From the NCBI GenBank assembly GCA_001247695.2, contig LGRX02025879.1, positions 62,001 through 126,000 on the forward strand: a stretch of DNA of 64,000 nucleotides, read 5' to 3'. This document shows positions 12,144 through 21,684 of this stretch, piece after piece. Made by a program: the position numbers and the translations under genes. The notes below the pieces were generated by a model that worked only from the letters and a program-made list of their open reading frames with translations, was not told where the DNA came from and did not search any database. Origin of the DNA: Cymbomonas tetramitiformis (Eukaryota > Chlorophyta > Pyramimonadophyceae > Pyramimonadales > Pyramimonadaceae). Each line of letters opens with the position of its first letter. The stretch's first letter is position 1.

Positions 12144-13731
12144 CACCACCTCACCCCGAAGGTGTGAGTGGTCATCCCGAAGCAGGCAAACTCATAGAGC
12201 AGTGGAAGCGTGGTGGGCCCATAACCTCATAGAACAGGGGATATATATATATAATTATATATGCACTGTCACTGTGAAACGGAAAAGGCAGGCGTGTCAG
12301 GCTGGTAGAGTCTAAAGTCGGATAATAACAAATGTTAAGCAGGCTTTAGGGTTCGGGAGCCTGTGACACAGTGACGCGGACAGCACTGCAAGTGACAGCC
12401 AGGCGAGGGGTGACAGAAGGGTGCACCACCGCTCCCCCCCCTATGGGGGGAAAGTTGGCATCCCCGTGACAAACCCTAAATCCTAACCCAATGTTACTAG
12501 AATGTTTAGGCCTAAGGGGCCTTTCTCAACCCAACTAGAAGCACATCGGTGCATGGGGCGCTGCCTAAAATCCTAGTACCTAAGGGCAAGCATCTACAAG
12601 CCGCGACGTGATTGTGGGATGGCGGCGGCGGAGTTCTCGATTGCAGAAGTCCTCGAGCGCCATGAAAACGACGAATCGGCCAATGCCCACGCGGTGCCAA
12701 AAAAGCCAAAAGCGGCCTGGCACCACCAGAGCGAATGCGTCGCTGAAGAGGGGATAGGGAGGTGGAAGGTGGAAAATCCGGTGAGGGAACGTGATCGAGG
12801 TCATGGGGAGGAACTCGAAAGGGATGATGGAGAGGGGGGAAGCGGTCGTGATAGCACCACCAGACACCACCAGATGGCGACCACTGGGGGCCATAAGGCG
12901 AAGGTGAGGGAAGTGGCGAGACGAAGTCGTGGAAGTCATTGGTCTCGTCGTTGTCGTCTAGGATGTTGTCGTTGTGATTGGTGCCTGGTGCGCAAGCACC
13001 ACCAGGCACCACCAGAACATAACCAGCGGTAAAAGGATGTCGATGCACTCGGAGAGAGAGCAACGCTGAACGAACAGCGGCCATACGTGCACGCGGACGT
13101 TTCGTGGACATGACAGTTCCAGCCAGCTGTTTGCAGAATTCTGCGAACCCCAAGATAGGGTTCCCAAGCGAAAAGGTATCTTCTCGAAAAATCAAGCGAA
13201 TTGAACGATCGAAAGGTCAAATTGGGGCAGTTTTTGACGAGGAAAACGGTGGTGACGTCAAAAATGCCGTACGGTAAAGCAGTTCCCCGGCAGCAGAGGC
13301 GCTGCTGGCCAGAGTGTAGAAGGACGCCTTAAAAAAATGACGGAGTGCACCAGAATGCACGAAAGCTGACGGAGACGGTGCGCGGGATACCAGCCACAGT
13401 CGGTAGGCAAGCCACGAAAGACGGAAGCGGCAAAAAGAACGGAGACGGAAAGGGATTTGCCGCATTTTACGGTGCATATCAAGCTGCGATAGCTGCGATG
13501 TCAACAGCTGACGGAAACGGTGCGTCGGTTACCAGTCACAGTCGGTAGGTGAACCACGGTTGACGGAAGCGGCAAAGGGAACGGAGACGGAAAAAATTGC
13601 CGCTGGTACGGTTCGCAGTTAAATTACGCTGCGATGTTGACGGTAAAAAAATGACGGTTTGTAGAATCGGACGAACCGAAGCGAGCCGAACCAACCGGAA
13701 TCGCCACTCACGTGAAGTGGGACCGATAACC
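12144..13731. other. No supported gene; repeat fragments
   Basis: An R1-like fragment with an (AT)n run lies near 12226-12270. Two poly-G/C blocks with a TTCCCCGTGACA or CATCCCCGTGACA tail lie at about 12110-12145 and 12430-12470. Overlapping open frames on both strands at 12512-13220 look compositionally driven and match nothing I know. Confidence 0.4.
13366..13640. repeat. Imperfect tandem duplication of about 140-150 bp
   Basis: The block with gctgacggagacggtgcg, the cagtcggtaggcaa-type segment and gacggaagcggcaaa occurs twice in the same order (from about 13366 and from about 13507). Numerous GACGG words recur in both halves. Confidence 0.6.
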
Positions 13732-13980
13732 TGATAGAACAGGTGAAAATAGGTATATATTTGTGTGAATATATATATAACTATTTCACTGCAACAGGAA
13801 CTCAGAAGGCAGTGCTGGGGAAACCGGTGATAACAAATTAATAGAAAGATTACGGCAGTGAGCTTTCTAGCAAGTCGGTGTCGGACGGTGACACGCGACC
13901 AGTGACACACGCAACAAGGGGTGATACTAGGAGAAGCAGGCCCCCATACAGTGGGGGGGAAATCGGCTTCCCCGTGAACA
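13732..13980. repeat. Repeat R1, copy 2 (uninterrupted; empty site)
   Basis: This is a continuous version of the repeat split at 7585/11963. At 13793-13810 it reads straight through CAACAGGAACTCAGAAGG, so the second GGAAC in copy 1 is a duplication made by insertion. Confidence 0.85.
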
Positions 13981-14482
13981 TATAGAAATACAAATACCAC
14001 AACACGAGCGTCTCTAGCGGAGTGTTTCGTTCAGCGGCGACATTCATGCCACGAATAATGGCTACTACCCGGTGCTTCAATACTGTTACAAGTACCGAAG
14101 CAAAACGGATGTAGCCGGCATTAAACTTGGTCATATAGGTCAAACCACATATTTGAAAATTCATTTATGACCCTTTTGAATTTCTGAAAACATGTATACA
14201 TGCCACCATCAAGTTTAAGGTGGTGTATTTTGGGCGCGCTTTCGGGGGGTAAAATGCCAGAAAATAAATTATTTTGCTCAATACTGTTACAAGTATTGAA
14301 CACTATAACCCTTGAGAGACCCTCATGCGAGGCCTCGGAGGTCAAATCAACCATCATGTTTCGATATTGGATAGTATTGAAGATACCTAGCAAGTCACTT
14401 GCGTGATTGATATGAATTAGAGCCCGCGCGGTGATGGAACATAACCCACACCCGCCAGAAATACGAAATTCGCTTTTTTTAA

Positions 14483-15313
14483 CCCCTATGGAGCGGTTTG
14501 TACCGTATACGAACACTTTGACCGCTCAGATCATAGTACATTCACAACTCGAACTGACATGACTCGTTGCAATCGCACATCCAAGCTTCGCACGCCCACC
14601 GCGATAGGTATCATTAATGCTCAAGAATGGATTTTGCATATATATACCTATTATATATACCTTACGCACGGGACATTTCGTTGTGAGCGAATCCCCAAAG
14701 TTGCTCGTGTCATGGGATGTAATATGTGTAAAATCTATCCTAAAGTGTGAGAAATCGCAGTGTTGGTGACATACATCGGCACGGGTATGCCGGTTCAATG
14801 ATTTGTATCATATCACATCACCATGCTCTTCATACGGGCCATATATACGTTGCCGATATTCATGTATTGCTTAAAACACTCCATTTACGCCTTAAGTATG
14901 GAAAATATTGTAAAAGTAATGTTTTTTTCTTGTTTTTTGGTGTTTTTTTCGCCTACTTGCTTGAATATTTCGATATATCGACGCGTTTGACCAAAAATAT
15001 CATTACCTATTCCAAAACATGAATAAAGGAGATTGTTTTCTGGTCGTGGGATGACTTATTACTCGATTATGCGGTTGCGAGAACTCAATTTTCTCAAATT
15101 TGGTTCCTGGAACGGCGTGTTTTTTGCTTGTATATTGTCGATATATCGTTGTATATATCATGTGCGCATGCATGCAATAGCTCAACATGACCTTCTATGG
15201 GTTGTGGAACATATGTCGAATCTCGTGCACCTAGCATGATACCATATACCACAAACACAATGCATTTGTAAAATACATGTTTTTCGCAAAAGGTTCCATC
15301 CGCTCCATAGGGG
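14483..15313. mobile_element. piggyBac-type TTAA MITE, 831 bp
   Basis: Flanked by TTAA on both sides (14479-14482 and 15314-15317), with inverted ends CCCCTATGGAGCGG. The related copy of the surrounding sequence in element A (near 8925-8935) lacks the insert, which confirms the boundaries. TTAA duplication with ends starting CCC is typical of piggyBac-superfamily elements. No coding frame is evident. Confidence 0.75.
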
Positions 15314-15528
15314 TTAAGGACGAAAATGATTGAATTGCCTCCGCGCGAACGTGTGACATAAGCACATAAGTCATGGTATAACGGCCGCGAAGGCTTTTAA
15401 AATTCGATATGTATGTATACTTGGTCAGTTTAATTGCTCGTGGCCTATCCATATACATGGAATGCAGTAATGGTGTCATTCATATTGTCAGGTGTGGTGG
15501 CTGGTAAGCGCCCAAATATGCCATTTCC

Positions 15529-15575
15529 ACCCGCACCCGCACCCGCACCCGCACCCGCACCCGCACCCGCACCCG
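15529..15575. repeat. Hexanucleotide microsatellite (CACCCG)n
   Basis: About eight uninterrupted copies of a CCCGCA-phase hexamer. The equivalent place in element A lacks it. Confidence 0.9.
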
Positions 15576-15803
15576 AACCGGCCATAACTTCCTCGATACT
15601 TGGAACAATCTGACCTATAAAGTGTTATATTACATCCATATACCTCACATGACACTTTAATATGAATATACGGCATATCAATGGCGGCAAACACCCAAAA
15701 GGCCAGCCAGGATCAATTACAGCTCATTTGTTAGACCCACTCACATGCTAAATTCTCCAAAAATTATTTCCCGCTGCATGATGCTACAAAATTAGTTTCT
15801 CGT

Positions 15804-16640
15804 AGTCAAAAATATCATTTTGAATAATACTTGGACGATGTTCGGCGCTTGGGCACCCGTTGGAATGATTACGGGCATGCTACTTGTGTATGCGTACTGG
15901 TACTCATCTACTCAATCTACCAGGCCCTAGCACCTCGTCCCCAACACTCAATCGTGCACCTCCAATATCAACCATGCCCAACTCGGTACGTCTCGTAGTC
16001 CGGATTATCATATCAAATCATGCCCGTGCGATATATGGCGCTAGAGCGCCCGTTGGGGTGATTCATAGCATGCTACTTGCGTACGCGTACACCTGTGCCG
16101 ACTGTGAGGTCTTAGCGCATATCCGACACTCAACCATGCATCCCCGACAACGTATATGCCCCGTTCAATGCTGGTTATAGTCCAAAATATCATTTTGAAA
16201 AATACTTGGGCGATGTACGGCGCTTGGGCACCCGTTAGAATGATTGCGAGCATGCTACTTGTGTATGCGTACTGGTACTCAATCTACCAGGCCCTAGCAC
16301 CTCGTCCCCAACACTCAATTGTGCACCTCCAATATCAACCATGCCCAACTCAGTACGTCTCGTAGTCCGGATTATCATATCAAATCATGTCCGTGCGATA
16401 TATGGCGCTAGGGCGCCCGTTGGGGTGATTCCTAGCATGCTACTTGCGTACGCGTACACCTGTGCCGACTGCGAGGTCTTAGCGCATGTTCAACACTCAA
16501 CCATGCATCCCCGACAACGTATAGGCCCCTTTCAATGCTGATTATAGTCCAAAATATCATTTTGAAAAATACTTGGGCGATGTACGGCGCTTGGGCACCC
16601 GGTTGGAATGATTACGAGCATGCTATCTACTTGTGTCACG
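15804..16640. repeat. Tandem repeat, about 370-bp unit, 2.2 copies
   Basis: The unit beginning at AGTC(C/A)AAAATATCATTTTGA starts at 15804, 16179 and 16546 (spacings 375 and 367). Each unit contains two related halves, with GGCGCTTGGGCACCCGTT and GGCGCTAG(A/G)GCGCCCGTT cores, so the unit itself arose by an older duplication. Confidence 0.8.
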
Positions 16641-17297
16641 TTGGATCGCTTGGAATATATTATACTGTTTTACCCATGGCATATATGGATGCATTTCGTA
16701 CCTTTATGGAACCTATCACCAAATGCCAACGGGCCCTGTGACCTAAACATGATTGAGTATGTTGTATACCTTCAATTTGAATGCTTACGCGCGTGATTCG
16801 GTGGTGTGGTGGGTTTCTAAAGAATTATTGAAAATATCATGCCAATTGACAAACCTTTGTGAACTGGCGAATCAAGAAAATCACTACCCCTATGGCATCA
16901 TGCATCCATTCAGAAGCCTACAAGTGAAATATCGACCAATGGCGCATATGGCAACTAAATTTAGGGCATAACTGTGCCCGGATATGTGGGGTAGCACCAG
17001 TGGACCACCGGGGCAAGGGAGAAGTCCTGTCGCGATTGACCGGCCCCTGGCCGAGAGAGTCTCCCAAAAAGAGGGTTTGGCCGAAGATTGGCCGAAAGAA
17101 TTTTGACCCTTAAGTATGCAAAAAGATGTCAAAACAAGAAAAAAAAACAAATGTTTCTCGAAAACTGGCCGAAAGGCCTCCGGAGAGGACTTCTGCCCTG
17201 CACCGGGGGTGCCTGAAAGAAATTATTGAAATTCAATACTTGTAACAGTATTGAATACGATTTCAATACTGTCACAAGTATCGGCGGGCAGTAGCCA

Positions 17298-17984
17298 ATA
17301 ACCTATTCGGCATACTCATACTGTGACACGACGCGACGTTCGTGACCGTGTCACCAACTTTCATTCTCGGAGCTTTCGCGGTTTGCGGGCATCATGATGG
17401 AGGAAGTGATATTGCTAACCACTAGAGCTATGGCGACTAGGGCGTCCTCAATATCATAGCGGGCACCGGAAGTCGAACCCCTGGTGTCACGGTTGTATAG
17501 GTTGGAAACAACCGTCTACACCATCTAGCGCTAGATTGTCTATTTTCGCGTGCGGCCCATGTGATCACTCGTAAAATAGAGGGCCCACGGAACGCTCTTG
17601 CTTGAATCATCATGCATCTAATTTTGCCGGTGGGTACGACCCGCCGCGCGTGTTGGGACCCGCCGCGCGAATTGCCCCCCCCCCGCGCGCGCGTGTTGGG
17701 ACCCGCCGCGCGTATTCGCCCCCGTCGCGCGTGTTGGGACTCACCGCGCGTGTTGGCCACCGCCGCGCGTGTTGCGGGGACCCGCCGCGCGTGTCGGCGC
17801 CCAAGAGATGCAATTGATTTTTTATGTTTTTGACATCGCCATACATAAGGTAGCCGGGATTACCAAATTCGTCCATATACCACAAACCACATGTGGGTGG
17901 TTGATAGGGAGAATACATATTTGCACTACACATTGTGCAATATCCAATGGGCATCGCAGGCCAATAACGCCGCCAATAAAATAT
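17298..17984. repeat. Intergenic stretch with a GC-rich minisatellite at 17638-17805
   Basis: Between 17638 and 17805 words of the CCCGCCGCGCGTGTTGGGA type recur at roughly 25-35-bp spacing. Short tRNA-like words (A-box-like at 17419-17430, B-box-like at 17468-17481, both minus) occur upstream of it but do not form a tRNA. Nothing else is recognised. Confidence 0.65.
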
Positions 17985-19771
17985 ATAGTAATGCTCATAA
18001 ATTAAGGGGCAACGAAAAGCGGGCGTGGTGTCACCAAGACCGCCCGAACCTGTCGCTCGCGCATGTGCGCATGTCACCTCGGTTCCATAGAAGGTGTGGC
18101 AGTGCGCGAGGTGGCTCGGCTGCTCCCACGAGACATGGTTGTAGCCGATTTCAATAAGGTTAGACCTCCAGCGGGTAGGGATTCTCAAGGGCTCAAGGTC
18201 TCAAGCAGCTCAAGTAGTCAAGTAGACTAGTGACACTATCGCGGTGTCACCCGTGATCAGACCGGCCCAGTGACCATTTCTCCTTTTGCATACCTCATGG
18301 AACCTGAGTTGATGAAGTAGGGCGCCCGAAAGTCGCGCGTTAAGGTGACTCCCGAATTTTTCCAAAACCGCCTTATTTTTATTCTGAAAAATCGGAATTA
18401 ATTTTGCCCAATATGCGTCGAAATTGGGGAAATGTTGTGGAGGTCAGAATAGGGGGGTTTCTGGGGGGTCATCGATGCCTATCGACTGACCATTATATGT
18501 CCCCAATTTTATTTCAATTCCAAATGCTGCCTTGGGGTACCTTGGTGATAAAAAACACCGGCATTCAGCCCCCTCGGCACAACCCCTTCAAAATGAACAT
18601 TTGTGCTTGACGCGTGGTCGGCGTGGCAGGCTTGGTCAGGCATGACTCGACCCCCCCTTGTGCGATTTGACCTTATAGTCGTCATTAGTATACTTCCCGT
18701 ATGTTCTGATTTCGTGGCAGCCGCATGTAAGCAAGATCCGTGTGGGTAGGGGGTGCATTTTCGAAAAGTGAGTTCGAAATTGCCAAAAAGTGCCCCTTAA
18801 TTAATTGGGATAAGTCTACATCGGGGGCCGACATTTCATTTTAATCCACATCGGGGGCCGACATTTCATTTTAATCCACATCGGGGGCCGACATCTCATT
18901 TTAATCCACGTCGGGGGCCGACACTTCATTTTAATCCACATCGGGGCCACTTCATTTTAATCCACATCGGGGGCGGACACTTCATTTCAATCCACATCGG
19001 GGGTAGACATGTCATTTAATCTACATCGGGGCTGACATCTCATTTTAATCTACATCGGGGGGCGACATCTCATTTTAATCCACATCGGGTGTAGACCTCT
19101 CATTTTAATCCACATCGGGGGCATGCATTACATTCAACGTAAGGATATAATGTAAACGAAACATAACTGTGCAAATCCAACCGGTATAGATATGTAAATC
19201 ATATCGCGATGAAAATATCTACCGGTTGGATTTGCAAAATAATGTTTTTTGGAGCGTCCAGCAGTGAAAAACTGTTTCATTTCGCCAAACAAGACAGTCT
19301 TTCATCGTTTGCGACACCAAAAAAACATCATCGTTCGCCAATCCAACCGGTAGATATGCTCATCGTAATACGAGTTGCATATCTACCGGTTGAATTTGCG
19401 TAGTTATGTTTCATTTGCATTATATCGTTGCGTGGTTTTTTCTTTTTCTTTTTCTTTTATCGTTGCGTGTGTCTTCTGTCTACGCATGTTATGAAATGTC
19501 AACCCCCGATGTGGATTAAAATGAGATGTCTACACCCGATGTGAAACGTTTAGGCTCGTCAGCCTCCGATGTGGATTAAAATCAAATGTCGGCCCCCGAT
19601 GTGGATTAAAATGGGATGTCTGCCCCCGATGTGGATTAAAATCAAATGTCGGCCCCCGATGTGGATTAAAATGAAGTGATTAAAATCAAATGTCGGCCCC
19701 CGATGTGGATTAAAATCAAATGTCGGCCCCCGATGTAGACTTATCCCTAATTAATTTATGAGCATTACTAT
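17985..19771. mobile_element. TIR element X1, split by a foldback element
   Basis: The ends are a 27-bp inverted repeat starting ATAGTAATGCTCATAA. On the right side this repeat is itself split by the foldback element at 18801-19750. The remaining 0.84 kb closely matches X2 (53787-54857), apart from a 238-bp block found only in X2. A plus frame at 18404-18610 and part of a minus frame near 18000-18188 recur in X2. Near-identity of the copies means this does not prove coding. No target duplication is clear. Confidence 0.7.
18801..19750. mobile_element. Foldback element FB1, 950 bp, with inverted satellite arms
   Basis: Left arm (about 18815-19125): some ten copies of a 30-bp unit with core CACATCGGGGGCCGACA. 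Right arm (about 19497-19745): the same unit in inverted orientation. The outermost words GGGATAAGTCTACATCGGGG pair across the element. The 0.37-kb centre holds two hairpins built on AATCCAACCGGTAGATAT and its complement. TTAA lies at both borders (18797-18800 and 19751-19754), and X2 shows the unsplit site. Confidence 0.8.
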
Positions 19772-19885
19772 GGGCTTCTTGGGGAAATGGCGATATTGGT
19801 GGGCAAACTTGTGTGTTACAGTAAGGTCTTTTGTGCTGTTTGAATGCTATTCATGCGAGTTGTGCACATGGCGATATGCTGTATG
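19772..19885. other. Short unique spacer between X1 and the LTR
   Basis: 114 bp with no recognisable feature. It is the genomic flank of the minus-strand LTR. Confidence 0.5.
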
Positions 19886-20419
19886 TGTCAAGGTTGATAT
19901 TCAACCTTTCAGACTTTGCGGCTGCTATTGAACTGTAGCAACTCGCAACAAGTATTTGGTGGATATGAGTGCAGTCTCTGGTGTCCAGAATCCTCTGCTT
20001 GAGCGCAATGCTCCTCGTATACCTCAATGTCCTCACACCTCATAGGCGTTGCCACCATCGGGTTGTGAACCCGAGAACATTGGGTGAACTAACAGTATCG
20101 GCTGGTCGAATTAGCCTGTTGATACCCGCATGGTGTTCAATTCATGCTTGAAGCGAAGTCGCGTCCTCTCAGAACAGTTTGTTCTTCAAGAACTTGTCTT
20201 GCTTCATCATCGAGATGCTGTACTCAGCCTCTCGATGACAGATGTCACTCATGGTGAGTGGATGACAGATATTATGACTGTACATGTCATAGTCGACCGT
20301 ACTGACGATACTCGACGACTGTATGTCATTATAACATATGACATGACATGACATGATATGACATGACATGACATGGTATGACATGTATGACACATATGTC
20401 ATCGGTCATATCCCTGACA
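19886..20419 (-). repeat. LTR L2-a with adjacent PPT (family B type)
   Basis: On the minus strand it begins TGTCAGGGATATGACC and ends ATCAACCTTGACA, so the ends are TGTCA...TGACA. It matches 49874-50441 and 52369-52912. Just outside (20420-20436) lies the polypurine tract, read AAGAGGGGAGATC on the minus strand, so this is a 3' LTR. U3 contains an array of ACATG/TGTCAT pentamers (20331-20395). Confidence 0.9.
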
Positions 20420-20626
20420 GATCTCCCCTCTTAGAAGAGTTGTGACCTCACAATATAGGGTGCATACCTTTGTATATGTCTTTGATGTCTTTGTTGTTGA
20501 GCTGGTACCAGTCTTCTTACACCGATGAGGCGTCCCTCAAGGTGTTTTAGGATATCGGGGGGAATTGAATCCACTTTAAACCCTCACCTTAGGCATTTAG
20601 CCTTACAGTTCTTAGGATGTAGCCCC

Positions 20627-20830
20627 CATGAATTGCGTATCGTATTTCAGAGTGACGTTTCAAGGTATCCATGAATTGCGTATCGTATTTCAGAGTGACG
20701 TTTCAAGGTTTACAGTTCTTAGGATGTAGCCCCCATGAATTGCGTATCGTATTTCAGAGTGACGTTTCAAGGTATCTTCCGAGGTTTACGTTACGGATAG
20801 ATATTGCGCTGCCGTTCGTATCGTATTTCA
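20627..20830. repeat. Local triplication in the 3' untranslated region
   Basis: A block reading ATGAATTGCGTATCGTATTT...GTTTCAAGGT appears three times, with a fourth partial copy near 20817. The B element at 49.6 kb has fewer copies. Confidence 0.75.
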
Positions 20831-20929
20831 GAGTGACGAATTAAAAACGAATATGTTTCTACGGCTTTATATAATGCATCCACCTCTTCCTCCCTTCAGA
20901 GAGCTTACTCCCCCGAAGTTCACAGAAAT

Positions 20930-21211
20930 ATGGAGAGCCCGAATTTGGGGCTTGGTTTAATGCAAACGGTGTGGGCCCTGCTTAACGAGATATTGGAGGG
21001 TCTCTATGAGTCCACTTTAAATCCTTCACCCGATCTGCCCCAGTGCTCCTTTTATTTTTCGGTCCGGTACGCGCGCTCTGACGAACATTTCATAGAGTGG
21101 ATTCGACAACGTACTAATGTGAAATTCGTTTTAGTTATGTGTGTCAATCATAACTCAGGATCACAACTCCGTCCACCTCAGTATCCGGTAGCTGCGGATT
21201 ACTGGCCATAA
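20930..21211 (+). CDS. Hypothetical antisense ORF in the element 3' region
   Basis: A 93-codon plus frame lies antisense to the retroelement. The equivalent frame (86 codons, three or so replacements) is open in the B copy at 49188-49448 (minus). Because those copies are nearly identical DNA this is weak support. A more diverged copy near 47.7-47.9 kb breaks the frame within about 15 codons. I consider it probably non-coding. Confidence 0.15.
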   Translation: MESPNLGLGLMQTVWALLNEILEGLYESTLNPSPDLPQCSFYFSVRYARSDEHFIEWIRQRTNVKFVLVMCVNHNSGSQLRPPQYPVAADYWP

Positions 21212-21469
21212 GATCCGAATGACAAACCACGGTCTGGCAAAGGTAGCATAGCAGTTTTTATTTATCCACAGATATGGTACCCGCATGTATGCGTATCTGT
21301 GCAAGGGTATGATTTTGTACAAGGCTCACTACACCTTAGCAAGGAAGGATCAATTTCCTGCTTCTTATGCAACATAATGACAGAACATTAAGAGCAAGGT
21401 ATATAGATGATCGACATGTATTAGTATATATTACAAGAAGTAAGGGTAATAGGCTTAATATAATGTTAG

Positions 21470-21684
21470 CCTTCATAGGCAGCTATCATGCCTGCTGCAT
21501 TGGTCAGCTCTGCGGCTTTGACCCAGGTGTCATGCTCAGGGCCGCCTGTATATCGCACTAAATAGTACTTAACACCTCTAGTGATCTTATCTGAGAGTAT
21601 ATGTGATATCTCAAACAGTGGTTGCCCTTCTTCGGTGATCATCTGTGGCAGAGGCAATAGGCAAAGGTGCTTGGTTTGAGTCAT
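21470..21684 (-). pseudogene. Chromodomain remnant of the chimeric element
   Basis: The frame carries ISHILSDKITRGVKYYLVRY, then a WVKAAEL segment, the beta-sheet and helix parts of a chromodomain. In chromoviruses this domain targets integration to chromatin. It is out of frame with the integrase because of a 7-nt duplication (attgcct) just upstream, and one codon is lost after YLVRY relative to the B copy. It belongs to the same polyprotein as 21611-23416. Confidence 0.8.

Larger units (their letters stand above)
14059..17297. mobile_element. TIR transposon B (family TGGCTACTRCCC), 3.24 kb including a nested MITE
   Basis: The left end is TGGCTACTACCCGG and the right end is its inverted counterpart TGGCTACTGCCCG. 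The 4-bp duplication ATAA lies on both sides (14055-14058 and 17298-17301). Hairpin-forming words of the AATACTTGTAACAGTATT type lie next to both ends. The left 0.4 kb is an inverted match to the right half of element A. Interior: a TTAA-flanked MITE (14483-15313), a GCGGGT hexamer run, then 2.2 copies of a 370-bp tandem unit. No long transposase frame was found, so it appears non-autonomous or decayed. Confidence 0.8.

Noticed and set aside
12512..13195. 227-codon minus ORF as a gene
   Set aside because: Overlapped by an equally open plus frame, with Pro/His/Ser-biased composition and no domain; most likely compositional.
17400..17490. Permuted tRNA gene (3' half before 5' half, minus strand)
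   Set aside because: A-box-like and B-box-like words are present in permuted order, but the putative acceptor halves do not pair and the T-stem is poor.
20930..21211. Conserved antisense gene
   Set aside because: Conserved only between near-identical DNA copies; the diverged third copy breaks the frame.
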